From Woeseiaceae bacterium (GTDB lineage Bacteria; Pseudomonadota; Gammaproteobacteria; Steroidobacterales; Woeseiaceae), in contig JAHEFD010000009.1 in assembly GCA_024640345.1 (NCBI GenBank), positions 1-64,000 on the forward strand: a stretch of DNA of 64,000 nt. Reading direction: 5' to 3'. Of this stretch, positions 52,178 through 61,193 are shown one piece after another. The first letter of the stretch is position 1. Each line of letters starts with the position of its first letter. Both the position numbers and the translations under genes were made by a program. Under the pieces are notes generated by a model. It ran no database searches. It saw only the letters and a program-made list of their open reading frames with translations, and was not told the origin of the DNA.

Positions 52178-53293
52178 ATGAATAACACCAGGCGACGATT
52201 CCTGAAGGCAAGTCTCATGGGTAGCGCGGCGGTTGCCGCCGGTTGTACCAGTGAAATGTCGGCGGACGAAGTCGTTAGCGCGGCGCCCTGGCGTCCGCTG
52301 CGAATCCTGATTCTTGGAGGGACAGGTTTTATTGGACCACACATGGTTCGCGAGGCATTGCGTCGCGGGCATGAAGTTGAGTTGTTTAACAGGGGTCGAA
52401 CGGACAGCGACCTGTTTCCGGACCTGACATTGCATGTGGGTGACAGGAACAACGGACTTGGTGCGCTTGAAGGCGGAAGCTGGGATGTCGTCGTCGACAA
52501 TTCCGGATATGTGCCGAGACATGTCGAGGATTCGGCGAAACTGCTTGCCCCGGTTGTGTCCCAGTATGTCTATATTTCCACGATATCGGTCTATAGTGAT
52601 TTTTCACAGCCTGTCGATGAAGATACCGCGGTCGGTACACTCGAGGATCCAACGGCAGAGGAAGTCACCGGCGAGACTTACGGGCCGTTGAAAGCACTCT
52701 GTGAGCAGCGCGTTATCTCCGAGATCGGCGCGAATCGTACGACCGTATTGCGCCCCACCTATATCTGCGGCCCCGGTGACAGGACAGATCGGTACACCTA
52801 CTGGCCGGTTCGTACACTACGCGGTGGCGCGATGTTATGGCCAGGCACACCAGATGACGACATTCAGATTATCGATGTGCGAGACCTGGCCGTTTTTACG
52901 ATGGATTGTCTCGAAAAGAAAATTGCCGGCGTCTTCAACACGGTCACGCCGAAAGGCTCATTCAAAATGGGCGAATTGCTGGAAGACTGTCTCGCCGTGA
53001 CTGCAGCAGATACGACGCCGACCTGGGTAAGTGCTCAGTTCCTGAAAGGGCAGGACAACGTCGTTCTGCCAATCTGGGAGGATCCTGACGGGGAAAGCGC
53101 ACGGTTGTTGACGGTTGATGGCAGTCGCGCCGCCGCCGCGGGCCTGAAGAACCGGCCGACGCGTGAGACGGCCCGCGACACGATCGCCTGGTGGAAGACA
53201 TTGCCGCCGGAACGTACCGCGACGTTGAAAGCAGGTCCAAGTGCGGAGCGAGAGGCGGAGCTGCTCGCGCTATGGCATGGTCGAAAAACTTAG
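52178..53293 (+). CDS. Tat-exported NAD-dependent epimerase/dehydratase-like protein
   Basis: 371 residues. The N-terminus MNNTRRRFLKASLMGSAAV has the twin-arginine motif RRRFLK and then AAGC, a possible lipobox (Cys24), so it is likely exported folded, with cofactor, and lipid-anchored. The rest is a short-chain-dehydrogenase fold: ILGGTGFIGPHMVREAL (NAD motif), then YVYISTISVYSDF, GPLKALCEQ and RPTYICGPGDRTDR. The family includes isoflavone-reductase-like enzymes; the usual catalytic YxxxK is replaced by YGPLK, so catalysis is likely intact. Located just upstream of the sulfatase, 45 bp apart. Confidence 0.8.
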   Translation: MNNTRRRFLKASLMGSAAVAAGCTSEMSADEVVSAAPWRPLRILILGGTGFIGPHMVREALRRGHEVELFNRGRTDSDLFPDLTLHVGDRNNGLGALEGGSWDVVVDNSGYVPRHVEDSAKLLAPVVSQYVYISTISVYSDFSQPVDEDTAVGTLEDPTAEEVTGETYGPLKALCEQRVISEIGANRTTVLRPTYICGPGDRTDRYTYWPVRTLRGGAMLWPGTPDDDIQIIDVRDLAVFTMDCLEKKIAGVFNTVTPKGSFKMGELLEDCLAVTAADTTPTWVSAQFLKGQDNVVLPIWEDPDGESARLLTVDGSRAAAAGLKNRPTRETARDTIAWWKTLPPERTATLKAGPSAEREAELLALWHGRKT

Positions 53294-53338
53294 GCGATAT
53301 TCGGGAATTCAACGCACTTCGTAGCTGAGGACCATCTC

Positions 53339-54979
53339 ATGAACATCCGACGAGTTATTGTCCTGATACTGAGTATTCCTGGTTTTCTCACGGCATGCGG
53401 TGATTCTTCCATCGAGTCCGCGGCCCCTGTTGGATCCGACAACCGACCAAATATCCTCCTGATCGTTGCGGATGATCTCGGTTACACGGATCTCGGTGCC
53501 TATGGTGGAGATATTGAGACGCCGAATATCGATTCGCTCGCCGCAGACGGCCTGCTGCTGACGCAGTTCCACACCGGACCATCGTGCGCGATTACGCGAG
53601 CCATGTTGTTCAGTGGCAATAATAACCACGTGGCCGGCATGGCCAGGCAAAACACACTGGGTATTCTCGGCTCTCCGGTCCGCGGGTACGAAAACAGCCT
53701 GTCGGATCGAATCATGCCGTTTCCCCGCTTGCTCCAGGAGGCCGGGTATCACACTTACATGGCGGGCAAGTGGCACCTCGGCCTGACCGAGGAATCGAGC
53801 CCGCATGCAGCTGGGTTTAGTCGGTCTTATGCCATGCTCGACGGCGGTGGTTCTCACTTTAATTCGATAGGGCTCAGGGAAGGCGGGCTGACATTTCGTG
53901 AAGATAGAAGATTGGTAGATTATCCGGAGGGCAGTTACTCAACGGAGTTATATACAGACCGACTGATTGGATTTATCGACGAGAATAAAGGTGACGGAAA
54001 ACCGTTCTTCGCATTTGCGTCGTACACATCTCCGCACTGGCCGCTGCAGGTGCCGGATGATTACCTGGATCTTTACGCAGGACATTACGACGAAGGCTAT
54101 GACGCATTGCGTGTGCGTCGCTTCGATGCGTTGAAGGAAGCGGGCATCATTCCGCTATCGATGGAATTGCCAGCCCGAAACGATGCAGTACCGCTGTGGG
54201 ATGAGTTGTCTCCGGAGAAGAAGCGTCGCGAGTCCAGGCAGATGGAGTTGTACGCTGCGATGGTCGACAATCTCGATGATCATGTTGGTCGGTTGTTCGA
54301 GTATCTGAAAACGAACGGTCTATATGAAAATACACTGATTGTCTTCATGTCCGACAATGGTGCCGATGGTGGTGATTTCTTTGATCGGGGGCCCTACAAA
54401 GAATACCTTCGATCTCACTACGACGATGACTACGAAAAAATGGGCACTGCAGAGTCCTTCGTTGCCTACGACCTAGAATGGGCAGAGGCCGGTTCGGTGC
54501 CATTTAGTAAATACAAAGGCTACACCCGCGAAGGCGGCATCGTTGCGGCAATGGTGGTGTCGGGTCCCGGAGTCGCAAACAGGGGTGATATCAGTTCGGC
54601 GTACATGACAGTCATGGATATTGCACCAACCTTCCTGGAAATTGCGGGCGCACGCTATCCCGATGATGGTTCGGTCCGTCCAATGCTCGGCGAGAGCCTT
54701 GTTAATTTCATGTCCGGTTCAGCGGACGAAGTGCATGCCGATAATTACGTCACCACGCAGTACACCGGGGGGCGCGCTTATCTCAGGCAAGGCCAGTGGA
54801 AGATTTCGACGCTCGACCCGCCGTTTGACGAGAAAAAATTCGAGTTATTCGACCTGGCAACCGACCCCGGCGAGTCCGCCAATCTCGCGAAAGAGGAGCC
54901 GGAGAAATACGCCGAGCTGATCGCGTTGTGGCGGGTGAAACGAAAAGAGCTGGGAATTATCCTGCCGCAAGACTTGTAG
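53339..54979 (+). CDS. Sulfatase-family lipoprotein with atypical active-site motif
   Basis: 546 residues. Signal peptide ending FLTAC (lipobox, Cys20). The metal motif VADDLGYTDLGAYGG and C-terminal MSDNGADGG are arylsulfatase-like. The cysteine that becomes formylglycine is C83 in PSCAITRAML: CxPxR is the FGE consensus, but here position 3 is Ile. The next His/Lys residues (NNHVAG, GKWHLG) are in place. It could hydrolyse sulfate esters of algal or host polysaccharides in the periplasm. No maturase or other sulfatase is nearby. Confidence 0.85.
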   Translation: MNIRRVIVLILSIPGFLTACGDSSIESAAPVGSDNRPNILLIVADDLGYTDLGAYGGDIETPNIDSLAADGLLLTQFHTGPSCAITRAMLFSGNNNHVAGMARQNTLGILGSPVRGYENSLSDRIMPFPRLLQEAGYHTYMAGKWHLGLTEESSPHAAGFSRSYAMLDGGGSHFNSIGLREGGLTFREDRRLVDYPEGSYSTELYTDRLIGFIDENKGDGKPFFAFASYTSPHWPLQVPDDYLDLYAGHYDEGYDALRVRRFDALKEAGIIPLSMELPARNDAVPLWDELSPEKKRRESRQMELYAAMVDNLDDHVGRLFEYLKTNGLYENTLIVFMSDNGADGGDFFDRGPYKEYLRSHYDDDYEKMGTAESFVAYDLEWAEAGSVPFSKYKGYTREGGIVAAMVVSGPGVANRGDISSAYMTVMDIAPTFLEIAGARYPDDGSVRPMLGESLVNFMSGSADEVHADNYVTTQYTGGRAYLRQGQWKISTLDPPFDEKKFELFDLATDPGESANLAKEEPEKYAELIALWRVKRKELGIILPQDL

Positions 54980-55278
54980 GCCCGGAACTGGTGTCACGGT
55001 CGATCCGGCGGAGCGCTTGTCTGACGAGGCCTGTCCGCGCCCCTGGACGGTCCAGGATGAGACCAGGGGCAAGCCGGTACCGGGCACATCGCACGGGGAA
55101 ATACCCGTTTGCTGAGACGTTTCTGTTCATATCGCCACGTGAGCCACTTAAGTTATTGAAAATAAAGAAATAAAAAAGTTGAATTGACACCTGAAAATTT
55201 TTGCATCCAATTCGGGCCCGGCAGACATCTACCAGTTGAAGAGCAGCGACGCTGCGTGATTTTTTTTGGAGCTAAAAA
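54980..55278. other. 299-bp intergenic region between sulfatase and DUF6249 gene
   Basis: GC-rich left part, AT-rich right part (55140-55205). The short hairpin GCAGC-GAC-GCTGC (55243-55255) followed by a run of T's (55260-55267) is a weak terminator-like element, only 11 nt before the next ATG, so it may be an attenuator. No gene seen. Confidence 0.35.
55243..55267 (+). terminator. Terminator-like hairpin just upstream of the ECF operon's first gene
   Basis: GCAGC (55243-55247) pairs with GCTGC (55251-55255), followed by eight T's ending at 55267. A 5-bp stem is weak, but the position suits attenuation or termination of sulfatase read-through. Confidence 0.4.
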
Positions 55279-55638
55279 ATGGCTGAAGAACTTATCCCGA
55301 TTGTGATGTTTATCGCGATGGCAGTGACATTCATCGTCTGGTTTTACCTGAAGTTCAGAGCAAAAGTGGAGACGCAGCAGACGATCAGGCTGGCGCTGGA
55401 TAAGGGCACCGAACTGAGCCCGGAATTTATCAGGCAAATTGGCGAACCCGAGCCACCGAAAGACCGGGACTTGCGGCGCGGTATGGTCTGGATAGCGCTG
55501 GGTCTGGCCATGTGTCTTCTCGCTGTTGGCGTCGGTGAAGAGGATGCGATCGGACCGATGTTGGGTATCGCGTCATTCCCGACCTTAGTCGGTATTGCGT
55601 ACATCATGATGTGGCGTTATGGGGCGCGTAAGCAATAA
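55279..55638 (+). CDS. DUF6249 membrane protein
   Basis: 119 residues. One membrane helix at the start (~4-23), a charged segment, then two further helices (~74-92, ~95-113). PPKDRDLRRGMVWIALGLA is the DUF6249 pattern. Such genes usually precede ECF sigma genes, as here; the role is unknown. Confidence 0.7.
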   Translation: MAEELIPIVMFIAMAVTFIVWFYLKFRAKVETQQTIRLALDKGTELSPEFIRQIGEPEPPKDRDLRRGMVWIALGLAMCLLAVGVGEEDAIGPMLGIASFPTLVGIAYIMMWRYGARKQ

Positions 55639-55697
55639 TTTCCATCCACGGAAATTCGGGGGCACCAGGGGTTAGCGATAATGACCTGGTTGCCCAG

Positions 55698-56213
55698 GTG
55701 GTGGCACAGCAGGATGCCGACGCGTTCGGCGAGCTGGTGCGTCGCCACCAGTCGCAGGTGCGAAATTTTCTGCGCAAGCTTTCGCGTGACTATGAACTGG
55801 CAGATGACCTTGCGCAGGATGCATTTCTTCATGCCTGGGACAAGTTGCATACGTTTACAGGCCAGGGAACATTTATTGGCTGGTTACTCAAAGTCGCCTA
55901 TACAACGTTTCTGCAATCGAAACGAAAATCTAAAAGATACGTCGAGATCCTGGCGGAAATAGGAGATGACGCGGATGCAATCGGGAGCCGGCATACAGAG
56001 GATTCTGATGAGATATCAGACCTCGACAAGTTCTTGGCAGTCTTGACGGAAGAAGAGAGAGCAGTGATGATTCTTTCTTATGCTTGCGGGCTGTCGCACA
56101 GGGAAATCGGCGACGCTGCGAATCTGCCGATTGGTACTGTGAAATCGATTATTTTTCGCGGCAAGGAAAAAGTCAGGGAAAGTTTTGGAATCGAAGATCA
56201 TAAATATGGCTGA
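55698..56213 (+). CDS. ECF sigma-70 factor, second locus
   Basis: 171 residues from GTG 55698. Region 2: RNFLRKLSRDYELADDLAQDAFLHAWDKL followed by FIGWLLKVAYTTFLQSKRK; region 4: LTEEERAVMILSYACGLSHREIGDAANLPIGTVKSIIFRGKEKV. The upstream frame (SDNDLVAQ) is also family-like but lacks a standard start codon before the gene, so the true start may be a rare codon near 55671-55686. Overlaps the next gene by 8 nt. Confidence 0.85.
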   Translation: MVAQQDADAFGELVRRHQSQVRNFLRKLSRDYELADDLAQDAFLHAWDKLHTFTGQGTFIGWLLKVAYTTFLQSKRKSKRYVEILAEIGDDADAIGSRHTEDSDEISDLDKFLAVLTEEERAVMILSYACGLSHREIGDAANLPIGTVKSIIFRGKEKVRESFGIEDHKYG

Positions 56214-56553
56214 CAGACTTAAAGATAGAGAAGACATGAGGCTGGAGTCTCTGTTCAGGTCCGAGCCTGTACGAGACGATGGTTTTTCGGTACGAGTGGT
56301 ATCGCGTGTCAGGCGTCAAATGTGGGTGCGCAGACTTTCTCTGCCGTTCGCATTTGTAATTGGTGCAGCTATCAGCGCCAGGCCGATAATGCAGCTGGCG
56401 AATGCTTTACCTGAATTGTTGGGATCTATGCCGACGGTCCGGTACAGCCTGGAAAATTTGCCGGTTAATGGCTTGCCACCCTCGTCAACGATCATTATGG
56501 GCGCAATGTTGCTTGCTACAGCATTAATGATTGGTCGAATGCTGGAGGAATAG
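56206..56553 (+). CDS. Small membrane protein, probable sigma-associated regulator
   Basis: 115 residues: a charged N-terminus (DRLKDREDMRLESLFRSEPVRDDGF), a membrane helix (~47-63), and a second helix at the end (~94-112). The N-terminal pattern is that of small anti-sigma-like partners of ECF factors, and the gene overlaps the sigma gene. Role is inferred. Confidence 0.6.
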   Translation: MADRLKDREDMRLESLFRSEPVRDDGFSVRVVSRVRRQMWVRRLSLPFAFVIGAAISARPIMQLANALPELLGSMPTVRYSLENLPVNGLPPSSTIIMGAMLLATALMIGRMLEE

Positions 56554-56556
56554 TAT

Positions 56557-56583
56557 CCTGCAGTTGATGCCTGAATCTGCAGG
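56557..56583 (+). terminator. Hairpin after the second ECF locus
   Basis: CCTGCAG (56557-56563) and CTGCAGG (56577-56583) form a perfect 7-bp stem; no U-run follows. Confidence 0.35.
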
Positions 56584-56626
56584 CGCTGACATTGTCATAC
56601 CGGGCGGCCTCGTATACATTCGGCCG

Positions 56627-56875
56627 ATGAATCTCCGCAAACAAGTTGAACAGCTTTTGCCCAACTGGGAGCGCTGGTATCCGAGTCTATTTGATGCGGC
56701 CAGCGATCTCGGCTTGATCAAAGCTGAAGTCTGCGACCCAGGTTCCCTGCTGCTGACATCGCGCCATGCCAAGGTACGCCAGGAGGCTGCCGATGCTCAT
56801 CGCGAGAAATGGGGTGGCCAGGATCAGGAGATTCAACCGGTCCGGCGTCAAAGAGCAAAACGTTTGCGCCGCTGA
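56627..56875 (+). CDS. Hypothetical small basic protein
   Basis: 82 residues, unrecognised, with a basic C-terminus (VRRQRAKRLRR). The N-terminal VEQLLPNWERWYPSLFDAASDLGLI is hydrophobic-helical without a signal peptide. The frame is open to 56531; I chose ATG 56627. Weakly supported. Confidence 0.4.
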   Translation: MNLRKQVEQLLPNWERWYPSLFDAASDLGLIKAEVCDPGSLLLTSRHAKVRQEAADAHREKWGGQDQEIQPVRRQRAKRLRR

Positions 56876-56909
56876 TCGTTAACACTAAACAGCACCCACA
56901 GGTTTTCCT

Positions 56910-58193
56910 ATGCAATTTGACCTAGACGCAGTTCGCGCCCGGTTTCCGGCCCTGGCAATAACGGACGCGGGCCAGCCGCGCATCTATTTCGATAATCCTG
57001 CCGGCACGCAGGTACCGGATTCCGTCGTCGAAAAAATGGCCGAGTGTCTTATAGAATCGAACGCGAACGTTCACGGCGAGTTTCGCACGTCACAGAAGGT
57101 TGATCTGCTGATCGACGACGCGCACCAGGCGATGGCTGATCTGTTGAACGCTGCCTCACCGGATGAGATCGTGTTCGGCCAGAACATGACGACGATTACG
57201 CTGCACATGTCACGATCCATTGGACGACTTCTGCAGCAAGGCGACGAAATCATATTGTCGCGAATGGATCACGATGCAAATGTCGGGCCGTGGCTGATGA
57301 TGGCAGAAGATCTCGGACTTACCGTCAAATGGCTGCCGTTCAATACCGAGACATTCGAATTCGAGCTGGACAAACTCGATGCTCTGCTGAGTGAGAAAAC
57401 ACGCCTTATCTGTATAGGTGCGGCGAGCAACCTGACGGGCACAATTAATGACGTCAAATCAATCTGCGCGAAGGCGAGAAGTGCCGGCGTGATGACTTAC
57501 ATCGACGCGGTGCAGTCTGTACCTCATGTTTCCACTGATGTGCAGGAAATCGGCTGTGATTTTATGGTTTGTTCTGCCTATAAATTCTTTGGTCCGCACC
57601 AGGGAATATTGTGGGGCCGGCGCGAAGTCATGGAAAGATTGACGCCATACAAAGTCCGTCCTGCGCCTGAGGAAATTCCGGGTTGTTTTGAAACCGGCAC
57701 GCAAAGTCACGAGGGAATGGCCGGAACGCTGGCAGCGGTGAATTATTTTTCGTGGATCGGTGAAACGATGTCCGGGCATTATCATGAAAAATACAATCAC
57801 TTTTCCGGACGGCGGCAATATGTTCATGCAGCAATGGACTGCCTCCTGGACTATGAAAAGGGCCTTGCAAGGCAGTTGATTACCGGACTGCAACAACTCC
57901 CGGGAGTTCGTGTGCAGGGAATAGTGTCGGCAGATTCGCTTGATCGACGGGTACCGACCGTCTCATTTACCGTGGATGGTCAAAACCCGGATGACATTGC
58001 TGCATCGCTGGCAGCAAGAAACATCTTCGTCTGGAGCGGTCACGTCTATGCTGTCGAAGCGGCCAGGTCACTGGGGATCTATGATGCGGGCGGCGGTGTG
58101 CGAATCGGGCCGGTTCATTACAATACCAGCGCTGAAATTGATGTCACTCTTAACGCACTGACGGATATTCTGCCGCGCGCTAACGTTGCCTGA
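56910..58193 (+). CDS. Cysteine-desulfurase-like PLP protein (VC1184 family)
   Basis: 427 residues, class V aminotransferase fold. DNPAGTQVPDSVVEKMAECLIESNAN begins the family, NMTTITLHMSR and FDAGTQSHEG-type blocks follow, and the PLP lysine is in SAYKFFGPHQG. Members of the cysteine desulfurase-like TIGR01976/VC1184 group are common in gammaproteobacteria; the substrate is not known and need not be cysteine. A terminator follows at 58287-58312. Confidence 0.85.
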   Translation: MQFDLDAVRARFPALAITDAGQPRIYFDNPAGTQVPDSVVEKMAECLIESNANVHGEFRTSQKVDLLIDDAHQAMADLLNAASPDEIVFGQNMTTITLHMSRSIGRLLQQGDEIILSRMDHDANVGPWLMMAEDLGLTVKWLPFNTETFEFELDKLDALLSEKTRLICIGAASNLTGTINDVKSICAKARSAGVMTYIDAVQSVPHVSTDVQEIGCDFMVCSAYKFFGPHQGILWGRREVMERLTPYKVRPAPEEIPGCFETGTQSHEGMAGTLAAVNYFSWIGETMSGHYHEKYNHFSGRRQYVHAAMDCLLDYEKGLARQLITGLQQLPGVRVQGIVSADSLDRRVPTVSFTVDGQNPDDIAASLAARNIFVWSGHVYAVEAARSLGIYDAGGGVRIGPVHYNTSAEIDVTLNALTDILPRANVA

Positions 58194-58286
58194 CGACCGG
58201 CAGGGGCCGGCAGCTCTCAGAAATCGTACCGATATCAAGGACGGGACATCCTGATCAGGACTTGGGTGCCAGGAGTATGTCGAGGA

Positions 58287-58312
58287 GGTGAGTTCAACTC
58301 GCCGCATTTTTT
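58287..58312 (+). terminator. Rho-independent terminator after the desulfurase-like gene
   Basis: GGTGAG (58287-58292), loop TTCAA, CTCGCC (58298-58303), then six T's ending at 58312. Confidence 0.65.
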
Positions 58313-58400
58313 CAATCCCGATGAGCAGGGAAGCCGGCATCACATGAAGCGTTCCGATTCATAATAGAATGGACGGGCTCATCACGTTTCTGAGGATCGC

Positions 58401-59153
58401 ATGATGCAGACGATATCCGGTTCCAGGCTCCCTGCCGCGTACGCACGTTTAGCCGTGTTGCTGTTGTTTGCCGGCCTGTTTTCGGCGTGCACGTCAACCA
58501 GGAACGTCCAGCAAGTCGACAAGCTTGAGTCGGTTGCCAAAAATCCGCGCGTTATCCTGATGCCGCCGGATATTCGATATTACCTTTTATCCGCTGGCGG
58601 ACTACCCGAGCCGCATGCCGAGTGGACAAAGGCCGCACAAGCTAACTTCACAAGCGCGACGCAGGATTTTGCACAGTCGATCGGTACTGACCTGACTGTT
58701 CTGGACCCGGACGACATGGGCGAGACAGAATTTGAATATGAGAGTCTGCACGCGACAGTTGGCGCAACCATTCTCACTCATCATTTCGGCTCGATGAAGC
58801 TGCCTGGCAAGAACAGCGGGCAAGTTTTCGACTGGTCATTGGGACCCGGCATCGAAGTGCTCGCTGATGAGCACAACGCCGATTACGCCCTGTTTGTCTA
58901 TTACAGGGACTACCAGGCATCAGGCGGTCGGGTAGCATTCGCCATTCTTGCAGCTGCTGCAGGCGGATACGTGCAAACCGGCTCTGAGACGGGGTTTGCA
59001 TCATTGGTGGATCTGCACACCGGAGATATCGTGTGGTTTAACGTTGTCGGCGCCGGTAGTGGTGAATTGCGTGATGAAGGTGGCGCGGCTGCTGCGGTTA
59101 AAACCCTCTTTAAGGATATTCCGACGGCGCAGGTAATCGGTCAGGCAGAATGA
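58401..59153 (+). CDS. Outer-membrane-type lipoprotein, first of three
   Basis: 250 residues. Signal peptide ending LFSAC (lipobox Cys30) and a globular domain with no named family; the late segment VAFAILAAAAGGYVQTGSETGF is hydrophobic and may contact membrane. The stop overlaps the next start (ATGA). Forms an operon with the M48 peptidase and a second lipoprotein, all exported. Confidence 0.7.
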   Translation: MMQTISGSRLPAAYARLAVLLLFAGLFSACTSTRNVQQVDKLESVAKNPRVILMPPDIRYYLLSAGGLPEPHAEWTKAAQANFTSATQDFAQSIGTDLTVLDPDDMGETEFEYESLHATVGATILTHHFGSMKLPGKNSGQVFDWSLGPGIEVLADEHNADYALFVYYRDYQASGGRVAFAILAAAAGGYVQTGSETGFASLVDLHTGDIVWFNVVGAGSGELRDEGGAAAAVKTLFKDIPTAQVIGQAE

Positions 59154-60328
59154 TTACATCGATGGGCAAACTTTACTTCGCCATATTGCTGCTGATTTTT
59201 TCTCTGCGGGTATCGGCGGAGTCCGAACTCAATCATCTTATTGAGCCAGGTTATCAACCGGAAGAGGCCCAGGATGAGCAAGGCTTATGGATGGAATTCG
59301 AGGAAATGGAGCGACAGTTAAACAAGTCGGCGCTCCTTGTCCGGGATGCCGGGCTCAGAAATTACGTTGAGGGTATTGTCTGCCGGGTCGCGGGTGACTA
59401 TTGCAACGACTTCCGCGTATACCTCGTCAGGAACCCCGGGTTCAACGCATCGATGACCGCTACCGGAATGATGCAGGTGTGGACCGGGCTGATCGTTCGC
59501 GCGTCATCAACCGACGAGATAGCGGCTGTCATCGGTCACGAGATTGCACACTACACTCGGCTTCATTCGCTGCAGGGTTTTCGCCAGCTAAAGGCCAAGA
59601 TGGCCCAGGCCAGCTTCTTCGACCTGGGTTTCGCCGTATTGACCGGAGTGTCCGCCCCGCTCGGGCAGGCCGCTGCAATTCTCAACTACCTGTCGTTCAA
59701 TCGCGAGCAGGAAACGGAAGCAGATCTCCTGGGCACGCGCTTGCTGGCCGAGGCTAACTACGATCCACACGCATCCTACCGAGTGTGGTACCAGTTGCTC
59801 GAGGAGGAGGCGGCTGCTGAAGTTAAAAGCGAAAAGGCCGGCATTTTTTCGCAAACCCATCCGAACTCGGAAACTCGGGCGAGCTACCTGAAAAGTTATG
59901 TCGATGGCAGGTACGGTCCGCCGGATGTTGAGCCAATCACTGATCAGGAACTGCTCGACATATTAAACAGCAATTACCTGCTGCTGATGGAGGATCAACT
60001 CGACACCAATCGTTTCGGCAGGACCAGGAGCATTCTTGAGCGGCATACCAGGATGGGCGTAAACCCGGGACTGGTTAATTATTTTTTTGGTGAAATGTAT
60101 CGACAGCGGGCTGCGGACGGCGATCAGGATCTTGCAATCGCCGCTTACACCAAGTCCATTGAGAGTGGGTCAGCACCGGCACCGGCATACAAGAACCTCG
60201 GATATCTGTACCTGAGATCGAAAGACCTGCAGCGAGCGAAGGATCATTTTCGTCAATACCTGGAGGTCAGTCCGGAAGCGTCCGACAGGGCAATGATCGA
60301 GTTTTATCTCGCGGAGGAAGCACAATGA
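59150..60328 (+). CDS. Periplasmic M48-family zinc metallopeptidase with TPR repeat
   Basis: 392 residues: signal peptide (MITSMGKLYFAILLLIFSLRVSA), peptidase domain with HEIAH (H130, E131, H134) in VIGHEIAHYTRLHS and third ligand Glu in NREQETEADLLG, and a TPR-like C-terminus (~330-385, AYTKSIESGSAPAPAYKNLGYLYLRSKDLQRAKDHF). It resembles BepA-type outer-membrane quality-control peptidases. Overlaps both flanking genes by 4 nt. Confidence 0.9.
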   Translation: MITSMGKLYFAILLLIFSLRVSAESELNHLIEPGYQPEEAQDEQGLWMEFEEMERQLNKSALLVRDAGLRNYVEGIVCRVAGDYCNDFRVYLVRNPGFNASMTATGMMQVWTGLIVRASSTDEIAAVIGHEIAHYTRLHSLQGFRQLKAKMAQASFFDLGFAVLTGVSAPLGQAAAILNYLSFNREQETEADLLGTRLLAEANYDPHASYRVWYQLLEEEAAAEVKSEKAGIFSQTHPNSETRASYLKSYVDGRYGPPDVEPITDQELLDILNSNYLLLMEDQLDTNRFGRTRSILERHTRMGVNPGLVNYFFGEMYRQRAADGDQDLAIAAYTKSIESGSAPAPAYKNLGYLYLRSKDLQRAKDHFRQYLEVSPEASDRAMIEFYLAEEAQ

Positions 60329-60915
60329 AGTGCACACGTATTCTTCTTTTGGCAATCGTTGTTGCGCTTTCCGGATGTGCTACTGGCTACTCGCTGGTAA
60401 CTGCAGGTTCTGTCGCTGTTCAGGATCTGAACGTTCAGGTTGGCGCCGGCTGGAACAAGGCCCCCGGTATGCAGACGCCATCTGCACGGAGTGGCGCACA
60501 AACCTGGACAAAGGATGGCATGTTGCTCGATCGCCTGGTGATCGTTCCGGGCATCCCCGATGGTGAGGCGATACTTGTCTCGCGGAATAAATCAGCTGCG
60601 CTACCCGTTTTCAGGGCCGACATGTTGCCGAACGAACTCGAGGAGCTGGTCGAATCAACCATGCTGAAGTTATTAGGTGAAGGTCAATCGGTTATCAGCA
60701 CCGAAAACCTGCGCCCACATCGATTCGGCGACATTAACGGAATCCTATTTAATCTCACCGCGACTGTAACCGACAGTCCGAAGTACCGCGGTTCCGTGGG
60801 TGCGTTTGTCGCTGGAGACCGCCTTTACCTTTTGTATTTCCTCGGCGCGCAACCTTACTACTATGACAAACACCGGGCCGAGGCCGAGGCGGTCATTCAA
60901 AGCGCGCATCTCTGA
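60325..60915 (+). CDS. Exported lipoprotein, third gene of the M48 operon
   Basis: 196 residues with a lipoprotein signal (VALSGC, Cys18). The body has no recognised family; features include a helix (LPNELEELVESTMLKLLGEG) and LYLLYFLGAQPYYYDKHRAEAEAVIQSAHL. Overlaps the peptidase gene (ATGA). It may be a partner or substrate of the peptidase. Confidence 0.65.
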   Translation: MKCTRILLLAIVVALSGCATGYSLVTAGSVAVQDLNVQVGAGWNKAPGMQTPSARSGAQTWTKDGMLLDRLVIVPGIPDGEAILVSRNKSAALPVFRADMLPNELEELVESTMLKLLGEGQSVISTENLRPHRFGDINGILFNLTATVTDSPKYRGSVGAFVAGDRLYLLYFLGAQPYYYDKHRAEAEAVIQSAHL

Positions 60916-60917
60916 TC

Positions 60918-60942
60918 GGAAACGCCGGCCCTTAGCGTTTCC
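60918..60942. terminator. Hairpin after the M48 operon
   Basis: GGAAACGC (60918-60925) pairs perfectly with GCGTTTCC (60935-60942), 9-nt loop. A T-run is lacking, so rho-independent strength is uncertain. Confidence 0.45.
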
Positions 60943-61193
60943 CGCAATTTAACGTCTCCTCGTCCTGGGCAGCATTTGTCGTGCTCAAAGCAACTACGGT
61001 CGGGCTCGCTGGTTGTTGGTTTTTGACCACAAACTTTCATTAATTAATAGTTTCAAACGTTTCAGATGTTGTTTTTTGGTGGATCCAGCTGACTTTTTCG
61101 AGCATCATGACTGGTCAGGCCCACCGAATGCGAGACAGGTAGGCACAGATTCACCTAAAGCAGATTCACACAAGTAATTTGAGGGGAAAGACC

